Source of the DNA: Vespula vulgaris
Lineage: Eukaryota; Arthropoda; Insecta; Hymenoptera; Vespidae
Reading direction: 5' to 3'
Assembly: GCF_905475345.1 (NCBI RefSeq)
Contig: NC_066599.1
Location: forward strand, 725,001 to 789,000
Length of the DNA: 64,000 nt
Under the pieces are notes generated by a model, which saw nothing but the letters and a program-made list of their open reading frames with translations, made no database searches and was not told where the DNA came from. Positions 1-13,135 of this stretch are shown here, in pieces; position 1 is the first letter of the stretch, and each line of letters opens with the position of its first letter. Both the position numbers and the translations under genes were made by a program.

Positions 1-1398
1 TCCTCAATTTTTCCGTATAAAAATATAATCGCAAAAAATATCTATGCGTGTATGTTATTTTTAATATTACTCGTATATTTTTTCACATTGATTTTTTTCA
101 TATCTTTAAATTTATTTTTTCTTTCTATGAATTTTTATTTTTATTTTTATTTTTAAAATTAACAGCAGAAAGAAAAATCAATCAATTTAACTCTCGATCG
201 CGTTTTACCTAAATTACAAATTTTCCAAGTATCTTGCTATATGTACATATACATATACATATATACATACACACACACACACATATATATATATAGTACA
301 ATTGAATTGGAAATACCAGCAATTGTTGCTAAGCTTGAAAATGAATCTTCTCGATTTTCATTTTTGCTTCTTCCACGACAGAATATTTTACAAGTTTTCA
401 AAAGCAAACGAGGATAATTAAGTTTTTATTGCCGATTGTCGTTGAGAAACAGGCAATGGCAAAAGGGAAAGAGAGATAAAGAAAGAGAGAGGGAGAGAGA
501 AAGAGAGAGAGAGAGACAGACAGACAAAGATATAAGTGGAAAATTATATTCTTTGATCATAACGAAGACAAATAACTTAGCATTTTCTCTCTTTGATATT
601 AAACACCCACAGGCGGATAGAATATATTTTAAGCGATTGTTCTGATTATTTTATTAAATTCTCGAGAATGAATTACAATGATATTTTGGGAGAACCTATT
701 AAGAATATCCACGAGTATATTTAAACGATACATATATATATATAAATATATACAGTTATGTATTATATATAAATGACTATATAAAGAAGATCTTATTTAA
801 CTGGATTATTTCATTTCAAACGTATCTACCTTTATAAATTCAAAGTGTCTTGAAAAAAGATATAATACGTTAAAAAGAAAGTTTCAAAAGGAAATAATTT
901 CTACGTTTGCACGAAGCAATACATATTTTAAATAATCCGATAAAACTTAATACCCGTTATATTTAATATATAGATAACAAAATCCAATCAATATAAAATA
1001 TTAATTTTCCCTCGAAATAATACAACAGTAGATCATTTTAATGTTGACTCATTGCATTATTAATTCCTGAATAATTATAATTTAAATGTAAAATTGTGAT
1101 CCCTTACGTTTTGAATAACAATTTCATTTTCTCTTAATTTCAATATCATATTAGAATATTTTCGAAATAACGCCATAAGATATTTTAAACGATCTATCTT
1201 ATATGTAAATAAAAGTTATCCTTGCTGGGTTAGTTGAGAGGATAATTATGCATCAATCGAATAGGTAAACGTGTAACACGCCTTCGAAATTGGTCCCTCG
1301 GTTATGTGGTAAAGCACGTATCCATGTGTGTGTGCAGTTACCAAAGCACACTGACGTTAACAAGTCGATCTTGCACGTTTCAGAGCCACGGATCCTCT

Positions 1399-1436
<38 letters not shown>

Positions 1437-1601
1437 GTAAATCGTATCAACGTCTTTTGTGACATTTAGATATTGCCTTTTCTACTTACTCGAACGTTTC
1501 TGTCTTATTCTTACATCCCTTGCAAAAATAATTACGACGTGGACATCTTTATCGTTAATATAAATATTCTACTTTTCTTTGTAAAAGATCTATCTATATA
1601 T

Positions 1602-1658
<57 letters not shown>

Positions 1659-2110
1659 AAAGTATTAATATTTAATGTAATATTTAATAAATCATATAGA
1701 TTTACGTTTAACAAGAATAACAAAACAAGTAAATAATTTTTCTACGTTATTTTTATAGGTTGAACTTTCATAACACATTCGTTCGTATAAAAAATTCATA
1801 TGTAAATCGAATAAGATTTTTATATAAATTTCGAAGAATTTCAGAAAGTGTTCGATTGAAAATCAAGATGGAAAGTTTGCCGATTGAAGATCTAAGTCGG
1901 ATAAGAAATGATCTTCTTCTCCTCGTTGGTTCCTCTGTGACATTTTCAATCGAATTTGAATCTGAGTTTTCCTACGTATATAACAGCGCGAAAATAAACT
2001 CAGGAAAATACGAGGCTTACTATCGAACCAACGAATTAGATTTATCGTTCAGAGGGTCGAGTTCGGCACAGAAGGTATAAAAGAAACTGAAGAAAAAAAA
2101 AAAGAAAGGG

Positions 2111-2143
<33 letters not shown>

Positions 2144-2485
2144 GTATCTCTATATCTCTGTATCCCTGTCTCTCTTTGACTATAAGACCGATAATAAGAT
2201 ATATGTTGATCCGATCTAATCTTAACGGGCCAGCACGTTTCCCTTTTTGATATACGATCGTCACGTGATGTCGTTATTTTTAGATGTAAGATTATTTCCA
2301 ATACTTTCATTACGAGCAATTTTCGAAAGTAATTCAAACATAATCCTTTAAGAAATTTTGATCAATAACGTATATCCAAGAAATTTTGTCTCGTTTGATT
2401 CTCTCGTTTAATTTTTCGTTGATGAGAAAGCAAAACAAACTAAAAAAAAAAAAAAAATAAAAATTCCAACATATAAAACGAGGTC

Positions 2486-2528
<43 letters not shown>

Positions 2529-3300
2529 CCTCCTACTTTGTTTATCGTTTGCGGTGATGGACGATTTTTCCGAACTTAATCAATGGAGGTATCTCGTTAA
2601 AATGACGGTCGATAACGACGCCGAGAAATTATGCAGTTTTCGTTGTGGTGCATGCGTTGGAACAGCAGGTCGAAAAGAAGAAAGAAAGAAAGAAAAAAAA
2701 ACGGAGAGAAAAACAACAATGAAAAAAAGAAAAAAAAACTTAGGTGGTACGGCGTCGGTACTTTGATAAAAATTTTATTAACTTCTTTTCATCGAGCCGT
2801 TTCATTCTTCTTTATTTTTTATTCATTTCTGTATTTTTTCCTGTTTTTAATTTTTCCCTTTCCTTTCTTTTGTCTAACACACGATACTGAAAAAAGTGCC
2901 GTGATCTCTTAATGGGAGAAACTTTGTATTTTTTCACTCGTCTTGCAACAAAATTTATGAATCACGTGCATATATATTATATAATTGTATACAAATGTTT
3001 ATGTTCATTCTGACAAATTTTTACCAGCTATTACAAATCTTTTTAAAAAACATAGAATATCTCTTTCTAATATTCTTAAGCGGCTATATTAAAATTTTTC
3101 CACACGCTTTCATTATCCTTTGATATTCATTCGAAAAATATCACGTAAGTATAGAGATTTTCGTGTTAAACAAAGAGATTTTCGTATTATAAGATGATCT
3201 ATATCTGTAAACGAAGCAAAAAGAAAAAAAAAAAAAGAAAAATCTCGAGGGAAAAAATCGTAATGCACGATGATAAAACGTCGTATCATATTTCGTTTCG
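1..3300. other. intergenic, no supported gene
   Basis: AT-rich DNA with CT repeats near 1402-1433, 2111-2142 and 2489-2525 and a TA repeat at 1594-1656. Open frames here are short and mostly cross the repeats. One 106-codon frame at 1760-2080 has no recognisable domain and no clear splice context, so I do not call it a gene. Confidence 0.6.
1594..1656. repeat. (TA)n microsatellite
   Basis: About 60 bases of near-perfect TA dinucleotide repeat, started by a short CTATA run. It produces matching poly-Tyr/Ile frames on both strands, which are artefacts. Confidence 0.95.
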
Positions 3301-3830
3301 ATCCTAAAACAGTGACATCCATTTTTATTTTCTCCTTGAATGGATTACGATTTTTGATAGACCGTACGAAGATGTACAGATATTTTCGCTAAATTTCAGG
3401 AAATATTTGAAAAATAGGAATATTGCCCTCGAAGGGAACGACAGAATGAGAGAGAAAGAGAAAGAGAGAATGAGACAAAGAGAACGAATGAGGGAGAGTA
3501 AAATAGAGATAGAGATAGAGATAAAGAGGGAAAATCACACCCACATATCACATAGGGTAATCTAAGCATATAAAAGGTTATCTCGAATGGTGGAGCATTC
3601 ATCAACTCTGTCAACAAGATCGGAACGTTCCACTGACTTGCCAAAATTCACAATTGCTCGTCATCCCCTTGAGGTGACGTCTCATTTTGCTCGAACACGT
3701 ACGTAATATATATGTAAGTATATATAGATGTACGTATATATGTACGTACGTACGTACGTATGTATGTATAGATGTACGAACTATATACTCACACACGTTC
3801 ACAATACATGTGCATATTAACGATCTTCGA

Positions 3831-3831
<1 letters not shown>

Positions 3832-3870
<39 letters not shown>

Positions 3871-3879
3871 GTCTGTCTA

Positions 3880-3945
<66 letters not shown>
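3832..3945. repeat. (CT)n/(CTAT)n compound microsatellite
   Basis: CT repeat interrupted by a short CTAT and CTGT block, then a further run of about 60 bases of pure CT. It is one of the longest pyrimidine tracts in the window. Confidence 0.95.
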
Positions 3946-3947
<2 letters not shown>

Positions 3948-4801
3948 TCTAATGTCTTTAGCTTTGTATGTACGCTTTTAAATCGCATAATCGATAGATC
4001 GATCTCGTGCGAGATCGTCACGCGCGAACGATTTCGATTTATTACATGGACGTTCTAATATGATTAAATTACATGTATATACGCATATATTCATACCGAA
4101 GCGAGATGTATATCTTTTTTTTTTCTCTTTTCTTTGTCCTTTTTTTGTATTTTTTAAATCCATCTTTTCACGCAATTACGATTAATGCGTGGGATATTTT
4201 TTATTCATCATATTTTTTCACGTTTTATAGATGTATTTAGTTAGATAAATAAAGAACGTGAATAACGACGGATAATTTAACAAATTTCACGAAGGAAAAT
4301 GCTAAATGGAAAAAAATAAAGGGAGAATTATCCGCGAATGATTTTCTCCGTGCGACGCAGAGATTGCTTGAAAAAAAAAAAAAAAAAGAAATGATGACGC
4401 AAATTAAAGAGGAAAAGGATCAATAGCAAAGAGATCTATTCGCGAAGTAAGGCCACTCGATCAGGAAAGTAACGAAATAATTCACGAATGCAATCGAGTC
4501 GCGAAAAATGGCGGGAAATTTTTATAAATCGTGCAATTTTTCCGATTTGTCCGATTGCTTCCATACAGTTCTTCTTTCTTTTCTTTTTTATTTTGCATTT
4601 TCTTTGCACCTATTTTCTAATCATTTATTTTTTCTCTTTTCTCTTCGTTTCGTTCTCATGTTCTTTTTCTCTTTTTCTTTTGCAGCAATCTGACGATCTC
4701 GCCATGTTTCAATAATTTAGTTCGACGAAAATACGATCGGAAGAGTTGTTAATCTCGCAACATCCGCTTGTGAACATCCGGCATGAACGCTTCGGAGAGA
4801 G

Positions 4802-4902
4802 AACGAGAGAATTTTCTCTCTTTCTCTCTCTCTCTCTCTCGCTTTCTGTTTGTGTATTTAGCTCTGTCGCGACATCGTGCCTCGATCGATGCCGGTTTTT
4901 CA

Positions 4903-4943
<41 letters not shown>

Positions 4944-4964
4944 CTGTCTCTGTCTCTGTCTCTT
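4802..4964. repeat. CT-rich microsatellite cluster
   Basis: Two CT tracts (about 4813-4842 and 4907-4964) separated by about 60 bases of unique sequence. The second ends in repeated CTCTGT units. Confidence 0.9.
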
Positions 4965-5481
4965 CCAGTTTCTGTCCTCGCAAAAATGAAATCTCGCGCC
5001 GGTAGCGAGTTCGACCTCTCGCGAGAACTCTTTAATCGGGGAAAAAAGAAAAAGAAAGAAGGGAAGGAAACAGGTCGAATAGGAAAAGAAAAGAAGAAAA
5101 AAAGAAACTGCGAGAGAAAGGGAAAGAAAGATTAAATAAAAAATTTACGTCGAAGTCGATCTTCTTCGACATTTTTTCTTTTATTAGAATGAGAAAGTTG
5201 ACCAAAAAAGAAAGAAAGAAAGAAAGAAAAGAAAACAATTGGAACTTGTAAAACTAAAAAGAGAATAGTTGTGTACTTTTTCGTTTTTTATTCCCATCTT
5301 TGTCTGTGATGTGAATTATATTTATGTGTATCGTATTTAGAATAGAGAAAATGAAAAGAGTACATATGCGTGTATATATATACATATACATGTACATGTA
5401 CATACACAATATATACATATATATATACAATAAAATCTAAATTATGAATAATGATAGATATATCAAAGGAAAAGAACTTAC

Positions 5482-5617
5482 CGGACGTGTACAACACGCG
5501 AACAGGGACATATTGGAGAGTGCCAGCTTCGTTATTATACTTATCGCTGGTTACCGCCGAAAAAATAGTCGTTGACGTTGCCGTCGGTGCGTTGTGATCT
5601 ATCTTCTCTGGATCCAC
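5482..5617 (-). other. possible coding exon, minus strand (weak)
   Basis: On the minus strand an open frame of normal composition, without the Ser/Leu or Glu/Arg runs seen around it, ends at a good donor, G|GTAAGT, at 5482/5481. The frame reads through about 45 residues before the donor. No in-frame ATG lies upstream and no clear acceptor is visible, because the upstream side is a purine-rich GA tract. It could be a first exon with a start I cannot place, an untranslated exon, or chance. Confidence 0.2.
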
Positions 5618-5713
5618 CGTCGAGATGATCCTTCGATCTCGTCTCCTTCCTCTTCTTTTACCTGTCGATTTTCGCGTATTTCTTTATATCGATCTCGCGC
5701 CAAAAATTGTCGA

Positions 5714-5750
<37 letters not shown>

Positions 5751-5877
5751 TTCTCGCGTCACACGAGATGAAAATTTCTTCGTACGTCCGTACGAGGCTG
5801 TATCGCGTAGATAACTGGACCGCCTTCTAGCGTGCTTTTGCACATGCGTGTTTAACGACTCGTTGTACGCGCGCAGA

Positions 5878-5909
<32 letters not shown>

Positions 5910-5919
5910 CCCCTTTTTC

Positions 5920-5995
<76 letters not shown>

Positions 5996-6050
5996 ACTAT
6001 CTAGCTATCTATTTATGTGTCTGTCTATCTATTTATGTATCCATCTTTCG
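5878..6050. repeat. CT then (ATCT)n microsatellite
   Basis: A CT tract runs into roughly 90 bases of perfect four-base ATCT repeat (about 5922-6012), then decays. Confidence 0.95.
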
Positions 6051-6118
6051 CTCTTTCTTTCATTCTTATATTATTTTTCCGTAAGAGACCTGTTCCGAAT
6101 TATTTTTTCTTATATATG

Positions 6119-6123
<5 letters not shown>

Positions 6124-6161
<38 letters not shown>
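6124..6161. repeat. (CT)n microsatellite
   Basis: Perfect CT dinucleotide run of about 38 bases. Confidence 0.95.
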
Positions 6162-6164
<3 letters not shown>

Positions 6165-6169
6165 TCCTC

Positions 6170-9100
6170 TCTTTCTCTTTATTCGAAAAGTTCGGCGATA
6201 CGTTTGCAGAAAAGTCGTAATTAAATTTGTTCGATCGAAATGAAAAATATCTGCTTTAGTTCGTTTTAACTTTTTCATCGTTTCCTTCTCTTTTTCGAAT
6301 TTGACACACCTGTCGTCGAGTAGAGCTCCTTGGGGAAAAAGGTTCTTCAAATTTTTCACACGTTTATTGCGAAATTCATTAGAAAATTTATTGCATCTAT
6401 TTACACGACGAAGTCGGTCTTTCCGACTTTGAATATCTCTGAATACCTCGACTTACGACGGGTTAAATTTTAACGAGATAATTTTAGCGATACAATGACA
6501 TACAATCAGTGTTCGCTAGATCGAGAGACATTGTTAACCAAAAAAGCGTGATTATTACAGTGGTAATGAAGTTTCCTTTAGAATTATTTGATGTTTCTGA
6601 CGAAGACATTCGTCATTTGGCTGACACCATTCGATTACTTTAACGCAACAGTTATCGTTCCGATGTAATAATTCGTTCGCGGTCATTTCACTTTGATAAT
6701 TCACAAGATCGTTTTATCGATACTAAGCTGTCCGTTATTGATATTGATTGTTTCTCAAACAGAAGTGATCGATTGAACACGATTTTGAGCGTCGATTGAT
6801 TGAACTAAGCGTCGATAAGAAAAAAAAAGACATGCAAAACGCACAACGAGAGAAAAAGAAAGAGAGAGTAGTCATAAAGAAAAAATAGAAAGTCGAAAGA
6901 AATACTTATTACAATTACTTGCAAAAAATATACATTTGGAATTAGGATAAGTAAGATAAGTAAGACGTAAAACGTAAAGAATCTTTCACCGTTCACGTTT
7001 TGCTTACGTCTTACGATAATGTCTAATAATAAAAATCGTCTCACGAAAAATGTAGACGAAGTTGATGATCGACTATGATTAATGGAATTTCCTTATGTAT
7101 CATAGCTTACGTTTTATGTTTTACGTTGATACGTGTTATAAAGTTCTTAATGTCAGAAAATGGGAACGAGTCAATTTAGACAGAAATATCGATTTCCTTG
7201 CGTACTTGGCCTTGTACCGTCATTTTAATAAACGATCACGAGAAAAATCGTAAAGGAAGAGTAATCCATCAAGTACAAAGAAGCGTCGATCTCGTCGATC
7301 GAATCATCTTAACACAGAATAGTTTTCGTTTCTTCGATCGATTCCGTGACGTTATTAAATTGGAAAAAGTGTAGCCCGCCGATATAAAATGACGATATTA
7401 TTTTTTCCCAGATATTGTTCGAGGCAGTTCGATTCTTATAATTTTGTGGAACAGATTGGACGGTAATTGGAAAGTTAATGGACGATAAAAAAAGAAATCT
7501 TTTGGTCCGCTGTTCACCGCTTATTATACTTACGTAGAGGATGAAAGGAGAAAAAGATAAAAAAAGATAAAAAAAAAAAGGAAGAAGGGGAAAGAGTCAA
7601 AGCTATTGTTTTTTTTCTTTCGATCGGTTGTACCGAGACAGTCGAGGTCCCCGATATAGCAAGGCTTTAACTCGATTGCGATTCCTTTTCTCTATGCTTT
7701 TTGCTATTGTTTTCTTTGAATATTTGATTTATTAGATTATCAATCGAACTAGCGTAATATAAATTCTTAAATTTAAGCATACAGTCAGTCTGTCAGAGTG
7801 TTTGCTCGAACTATTCCCGTTTGATTAAATAGAACTCTTGGAATAGTAGCACGCGCCAGTATTTACCTTTATTTCCTTTTAGTTCTCTATTTAATCTTTT
7901 ATCTCGCAAACGTTATAAAACGATTACGTCGACGTTATCTACGATTTGCTGATTTTTCGATCGCCGTGCCTCGAAAATCGTATTTTTCCTTTCACGAAAT
8001 AACGTACTAGCGAAAGAAAATTCAATTTATTTTTCTTCGAAGGAAACGATTTAAAATCAATAACGTTGTACGAAATAATATCGAGTTAAGTTCGCCCATT
8101 AATTTTTCCCTTTCCTTCTCGACTAATTTAATAGAATTTGAAAACAGCGGCAAAATTATTCTTTTTACCGACCTGTACTATTTGACGAATACATCAAGCG
8201 CTACCTACTTCGTGTTCCCGGAACTATGTGGGCAAATTATCGAACGAGGAATAACATTTCTTTTTTACCATGATATTTTATATCAATTTGATATTTCAGA
8301 ACATATAAATTTCGAACTTCAACTAACTACGGCACACATTAATTATTATTTTCCGTTCTTTTGTCGTTATTTTGTGTCGCACTTGGCACGAATCGAGTTC
8401 CCTCTACCGCTGATTAGAGAAACTACGTTGACCAATAATTAAACATTTTCTTTGATCGTTATTACTAGAGTTTTGAATCTTATGATTTCATTTTGTACGA
8501 GTTCTTACAAAGTTTGTATTCGCTCGATCAATGTAATCTCATTTGCTTGTAAATTTACGAATGAATAATTATATCTTTGATCAATTTCAGAATAATTATT
8601 CAATTTGTTCAAATTATAAGTAAGTTAAGAAATATTCTAATCCGTAATACGAATTATCCTTTAAGACCGATTTTATCGACGTAGAAAATCATCGATGTAA
8701 ATTATCGTCAATAGAACCTCGTTATCCTATTATCCTTAAATAATTATTTCTCAGGAATAAAATATTAAATTTTTATTTTAGTCGCACTACTAACGTCGCG
8801 TAAACGTCGATCGAAAAGAAAACATAACCAAGATTTTATCTAACCTCTTTTATATCTCTTATTATTATATCGTATATTCGAAGAAACGATGGAACGAACA
8901 ATAACAAGCGAAATGATTTAAATAATAATAATCACTAGAAGATACATGGAGTAAAATGCAAGGTACGATACTATATACAACGTGAGTAAATACAAACTTT
9001 TCGCTGTATTTGTTATCGAGTTAGTTTTCTTTGGGATTTCAACGAGTAAAGATCGAAGCAGTATCATTCCTCGGGGATAAAATTAAATAAATCAAAATTT

Positions 9101-9280
9101 ATATTATTTTTAAATTGTTTAAACAATTGGAAACGAGCGCGAAGTTAGGTAAATTAATGTTTCAACAATACGACATTTATATAAACATTTCACAGATTCG
9201 AAAACGCGACAAACTTAAAATAAACATGATTTAAAAATTCAATAGATAAAAGTTTTGATCTCGTTGTACTTGACCATGTG
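6170..9280. other. intergenic, no supported gene
   Basis: Few simple repeats compared with flanking DNA, about 65-70% AT, no long open frame with a recognisable domain. The 86-codon frame at 8182-8442 matches nothing I know and lacks splice or promoter support. I see nothing else in this stretch. Confidence 0.5.
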
Positions 9281-9328
9281 CGACATCACTCATCCCTTCA
9301 ATATACTATACGATTTGTTTTATTGTAG

Positions 9329-11623
9329 AACAAAGTGGTGTAGTAAGGGTATTCTTCCATTAATGACGGCTATATAAGTGGGCCTACTTTGACAGTGGAT
9401 ATAATCATGCAAGCAATTGCCACGACTACGAATATCGTTCCTACAGGACGTGGTTTCCGCAAGTAGTAACAAAGGGTCAACGTAAGTACAACACTAATTC
9501 TTTAATATTCTACGCGAAATTTTCTATTTCAAGATGAAATGTAGAAGTAGGAGTACTCCACACCCCCCCCCCCCCGTGGCGACCAGAAAGGCATATATAG
9601 GACGACTGACAATCTCTGGTCCATATCTACTTACAATTTCGATGAATACGCATCGCGGATTCCGCAGCACGCGGTTTCCGCAAGTAGTACCGAAGGGTTT
9701 TATAAGTACATCACTCATTCTATCGATATTCTACTCGATATACTTTGTTCCAGATCGAAATGGAGAAGTGGGAGCACTCCCCCCCCCCCCGTGTTGACAA
9801 GAAAGGCATATATAGGACGACTGACGGTCCCTGCTTCATATCTACTTACAATTTCGAGGAGTATGGATCGCGGATTCCGCAGCGCACGGTTTCCGCAAGT
9901 AGTACCGAAGGGTTTTATAAGTACATCACTCATTCTATCGATATTCTACTCGATATACTTTGTTTCAGATCGAAATGGAGAAGTGGGAGCACTCCCTCCC
10001 CCGTGTTGACAAGAAAGGTATATATAGGACGACTGACGGTCCCTGGTCCATATCTACTTACAATTTTGATGAATACGCATCGCGGATTCCGCAGCACGCG
10101 GTTTCCGCAAGTAGTACCGAAGGTTTTTGTAAGTACATCACTAATTCTTTCAGTATTTTACGTGATATTTTCTGTTTCAGATCGATATGGAGAAGTGGGG
10201 CACTCCCCCCCCCCGTGTTGACAAGAAAGGTATATATAGGACGACTGACGGTCCCTGGTCCATATCTACTTACAATTTCGAGGAGTATGGATCGTGGATT
10301 CCGCAGCGCACGGTTTCCGCAAGTAGTACCGAAGGGTTTTATAAGTACATCACTCATTCTATCGATATTCTACTCGATATACTTTGTTCCAGATCAAAAT
10401 GGAGAAGTGGGAGCACTCCCCCCCCCGTGTTGACAAGAAAGGCATATATAGGACGACTGACGGTCCCTGGTCCATATCTACTTACAATTTCGAGGAGTGT
10501 GGATCGCGGATTCCGCAGCGCACGGTTTCCGCAAGTAGTACCGAAGGGTTTTATAAGTACATCACTCATTCTATCGATATTCTACTCGATATACTTTGTT
10601 TCAGATCGAAATGGAGAAGTGGGAGCACTCCCCCCCCCCCGTGTTGACAAGAAAGGTATATATAGGACGATTGACGGTCCCTGGTCCATATCTACTTACA
10701 ATTTCGAGGAGTGTGGATCGCGGATTCCGCAGCGCACGGTTTCCGCAAGTAGTATCGAAGATTTTTGTAAGTACGTCACTAATTCTTTCAGTATTTTACG
10801 TGATATTTTCTGTTTCAGATCGATATGGAGAAGTGGGAGCACTCCCCCCCCCCCTGGTTGACAAGAAAGGCATATATAGGACGACTGACGGTCCCTGGTC
10901 CATATCTACTTACAATTTTGATGAATACGCATCGCGGATTCCGCAGCACGCGGTTTCCGCAAGTAGTACCGAAGGTTTTTGTAAGTACATCACTAATTCT
11001 TTCAGTATTTTACGTGATATTTTCTGTTTCAGATCGATATGGAGAAGTGGGGGCAGTTTCCCCTCCCGTGTTGACAAGAAAGGAATATATAGGACGACTG
11101 ATGGTCCCTGGTTGATATCTACTTACAATTTTGATGAGTATGCATCGCGGATTTCGCAGCGCGCGGTTTCCGCAGGATGTAAGGAAGGGGTATCGTAAGT
11201 AGATCACTAATTCTTGCAATATTCTACTCGATATACTTTGTTCCAGATCGAAATGGAGAAGTGGGAGCACTCCCCCTCCTGTGTTGACAAGAAAGGTATA
11301 TATAGGACGACTGACGGTCCCTAATTCATATCTACTTACAATTTCGATGAGCACGCATCGCCGATGCCGCAGCACGCGGTTTCCGCAAGTAATACCGAAG
11401 GTTTTTGTAAGTATATCACTAATTCTTTCAGTATTTTACGTGATATTTTCTGTTTCAGATCGATGTGGAGAAGTGGGGGCATTTTCCCCTCCCGTGTTGA
11501 CAAGAAAGGCATATATAGGACGATTGACAGTCCGTGGGCCATATATACTTTCAATTTTGACGAGCACGCATCGCCGATCCCGCAGTACGCGGTTTCGTGT
11601 ACAAGTTTCAACGAAGACTTAAA
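9329..11623 (+). repeat. R array: eleven ~213-bp exon-intron tandem units
   Basis: The phrase GTGTTGACAAGAAAGG or its relatives recurs at 9576, 9791, 10003, 10215, 10427, 10641, 10855, 11068, 11281 and 11494, a spacing of 212-215. Each unit is an exon-like block of about 160 nt plus a 52-nt intron-like block that ends TTYCAG. Intron positions are 9482-9533, 9702-9753, 9917-9968, 10129-10180, 10341-10392, 10553-10604, 10767-10818, 10981-11032, 11195-11246 and 11407-11458, all exactly 52 nt. Four of them (9702, 9917, 10341, 10553) begin ATAAGT instead of GTAAGT. The first unit (9329-9481) is diverged. The last (11459-11623) ends at a GTAAAT donor for a 95-nt intron. Confidence 0.85.
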
Positions 11624-11718
11624 GTAAATATATTTTTCTATCACATATGTCTCGAATGATTTATACTGTTTTCAATATAACAGTGACACTAATTATTTCC
11701 TTTGTATTTTTGTTTCAG
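11624..11718 (+). other. 95-nt intron between the R array and exon B
   Basis: Starts GTAAAT and ends in a T-rich tract with TTTCAG. The counterpart at 17171-17265 is also exactly 95 nt, starts GTAAGT and is closely similar, which supports both splice sites. Confidence 0.6.
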
Positions 11719-12142
11719 AACCTCGTTGCAGTCGCGCACCTTGTAATGATGTAATCGAGTGTTAGCATCGCTAAAATAAAAATATCGCGAAGTAGAAGCA
11801 GCGTTTGTGCGTTCGCGGTTCGCGAGTTAAACTATAAGTGTTTTTGTATGGACTGCGCGCAATGCAGTTCTTAGAGTCAGTGTTTGTTCGCGTAGTTTTT
11901 TGCTTTTTTAACAGTCGCACAGACTGTATTTATAATATATAGTAGAGTTTCGTGAAATAAATTCAGTGACCGTTCGTTAATAAATAACTACCGCGAATTA
12001 GAGTCAGTGCATCACCGAAGAGGATCTCGACCAACTTCGATGTCGACCTACCTCATTTTCAACCAACTACGAATCATCCACCCTCAATTTCGACCTAAGT
12101 CGCGGTCCAGTGTTTTGGAGCCATCGCAGAACTTCTTAAGTA
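11719..12142 (+). ncRNA. exon B, copy 1 (424 nt)
   Basis: Bounded by TTTCAG before and GTGAGT after. It contains small hairpins such as ACTGC/GCAGT around 11853-11870 and ACAGTC/GACTGT near 11910. Frames are broken by stops. The duplicate at 17266-17689 has the same length and the same boundaries, and its donor is GTAAGT. The 3' part (about 12000-12090) occurs a third time at 16498-16590. Confidence 0.55.
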
Positions 12143-12565
12143 GTGAGTTAATTTTTAAATCCCTCCGATCACTCAATCATGTCGAGGACGAAAGGTCTGA
12201 ATCGGCACGAGTGATTGGTTGTAATTATTAAATAAAAGAGCATTGAGTGATCACTAGTCAATTTCGATTTTTCATTTCTACATGGTTTTCGAGTTTCGTT
12301 AGATTTATTAGTTTTCGTGTACGTGTTAGAATAAGGGAAGTTAATGGTTGTTATCGAATGTTCTATAGTAGTTAATGCAAGAAGCAAAGAAGAGGCTAAG
12401 TGTCGAAGAGGCCCACACAGATTGTGGCTCAAGATTGCATCTGTTAGACTATTGAGTTATTTTCGAAGGTTCGTCAGAACACTTCGAAAATGGCTCCTAG
12501 TCATATTTTAATTTTACTATGTGGTCACTCAAAATGCTCTTATGTAATAACAATTTTGATTTCAG
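12143..12565 (+). other. intron-like segment after exon B with conserved hairpins
   Basis: Runs from GTGAGT to TTTCAG. Two blocks are conserved in the second copy. One is a stem around a GAAA loop (12166-12230: ATCACTC/GAGTGAT outside, GTCGA/TCGGC and GGAC/GTCT inside). The other is a block at about 12380-12500 with GTTC/GAAC and CACA/TGTG stems. Conservation inside a predicted intron suggests an intron-encoded RNA or an alternative exon. I cannot assign a class. Confidence 0.4.
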
Positions 12566-12770
12566 AAACTCGGACGACATAACACTCCGTCTCCGATCTC
12601 ACATTGGCACGAGTACACGAACGGATTTATTACACATATTATTCGTTTTTCTTATTAAAGTCGAGCTGTAAATTTTTCTTTTCTTTACATTTTCTTTTCT
12701 AAAATTATCTTTCTAAAGTTGATTTTCTCTTGTAAATTTAAATTAAAGTAAATTCAAAATTATAGTTTTC
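12566..12770 (+). ncRNA. predicted exon after B
   Basis: Follows a TTTCAG acceptor and ends at a strong GTAAGT donor at 12771. The start is repeated at 18651 after TTTTTAG, but the matching donor there is lost. No open frame. Confidence 0.35.
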
Positions 12771-12906
12771 GTAAGTAATATACATATATATATATATACA
12801 CGTATGATGAAATGACTGGATTACTTATAATGCGAAAGACTGTATATAATAGTTTCAACTTCAAACTATTCTAAATTAATCGTTACAGTTTAATTTCTGA
12901 AATTTC

Positions 12907-12957
12907 TCTCGGGTGGGACCCTTGGGAGGGGCCCTCGGGTGTGGGCCTTTAGGCGGG
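12907..12957 (+). repeat. G module, copy 1
   Basis: GC-rich 50-base block beginning TCTCGGGTGGGACCC, in strong contrast with its AT-rich surroundings. It lies 19 nt after a possible acceptor (CGTTACAG, ending 12888). Related blocks are at 14821, 19057, 20367, 21988 and 23186. Confidence 0.8.
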
Positions 12958-13059
12958 CTACTTTCTAAGTATCTTGCAAAGAAACTCTTTCCTCATTATA
13001 TTTTCTTCTCCTTTTCTTTCTGTTCTTTTTCTTCTTTTACTTTTCTTTTAATCTTTTTT

Positions 13060-13135
13060 CTGTTTCAGATCATCGAGGAATGGATCATCGAGAGATAGAT
13101 CATCGAGGGATAAATCATCGATGGAATGGTCATCG
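13060..13135 (+). repeat. short ATCATCGAGGGA tandem motif after a 3' splice site
   Basis: Directly after CTGTTTCAG a 13-base motif (GATCATCGAGGGA and variants) is repeated about five times. Shorter versions follow the acceptors at 15050, 19250 and 22219. Confidence 0.6.

Noticed and set aside
3687..4058. Ser/Leu-rich and Glu/Arg-rich frames, here and at many other CT or GA tracts
   Set aside because: They are translations of dinucleotide repeats with no composition or splice support for coding.
8182..8442. 86-codon frame in the left intergenic region
   Set aside because: No recognisable domain, signal, splice site or promoter. Length is within chance for this base composition.
9534..11627. 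Overlapping open frames of 100-224 codons through the R array on both strands
   Set aside because: They exist because the period (about 213) is near a multiple of three. The poly-C run in each unit varies in length and shifts the frame, the frames run through the intron blocks, and both strands are equally open. No domain is recognisable.
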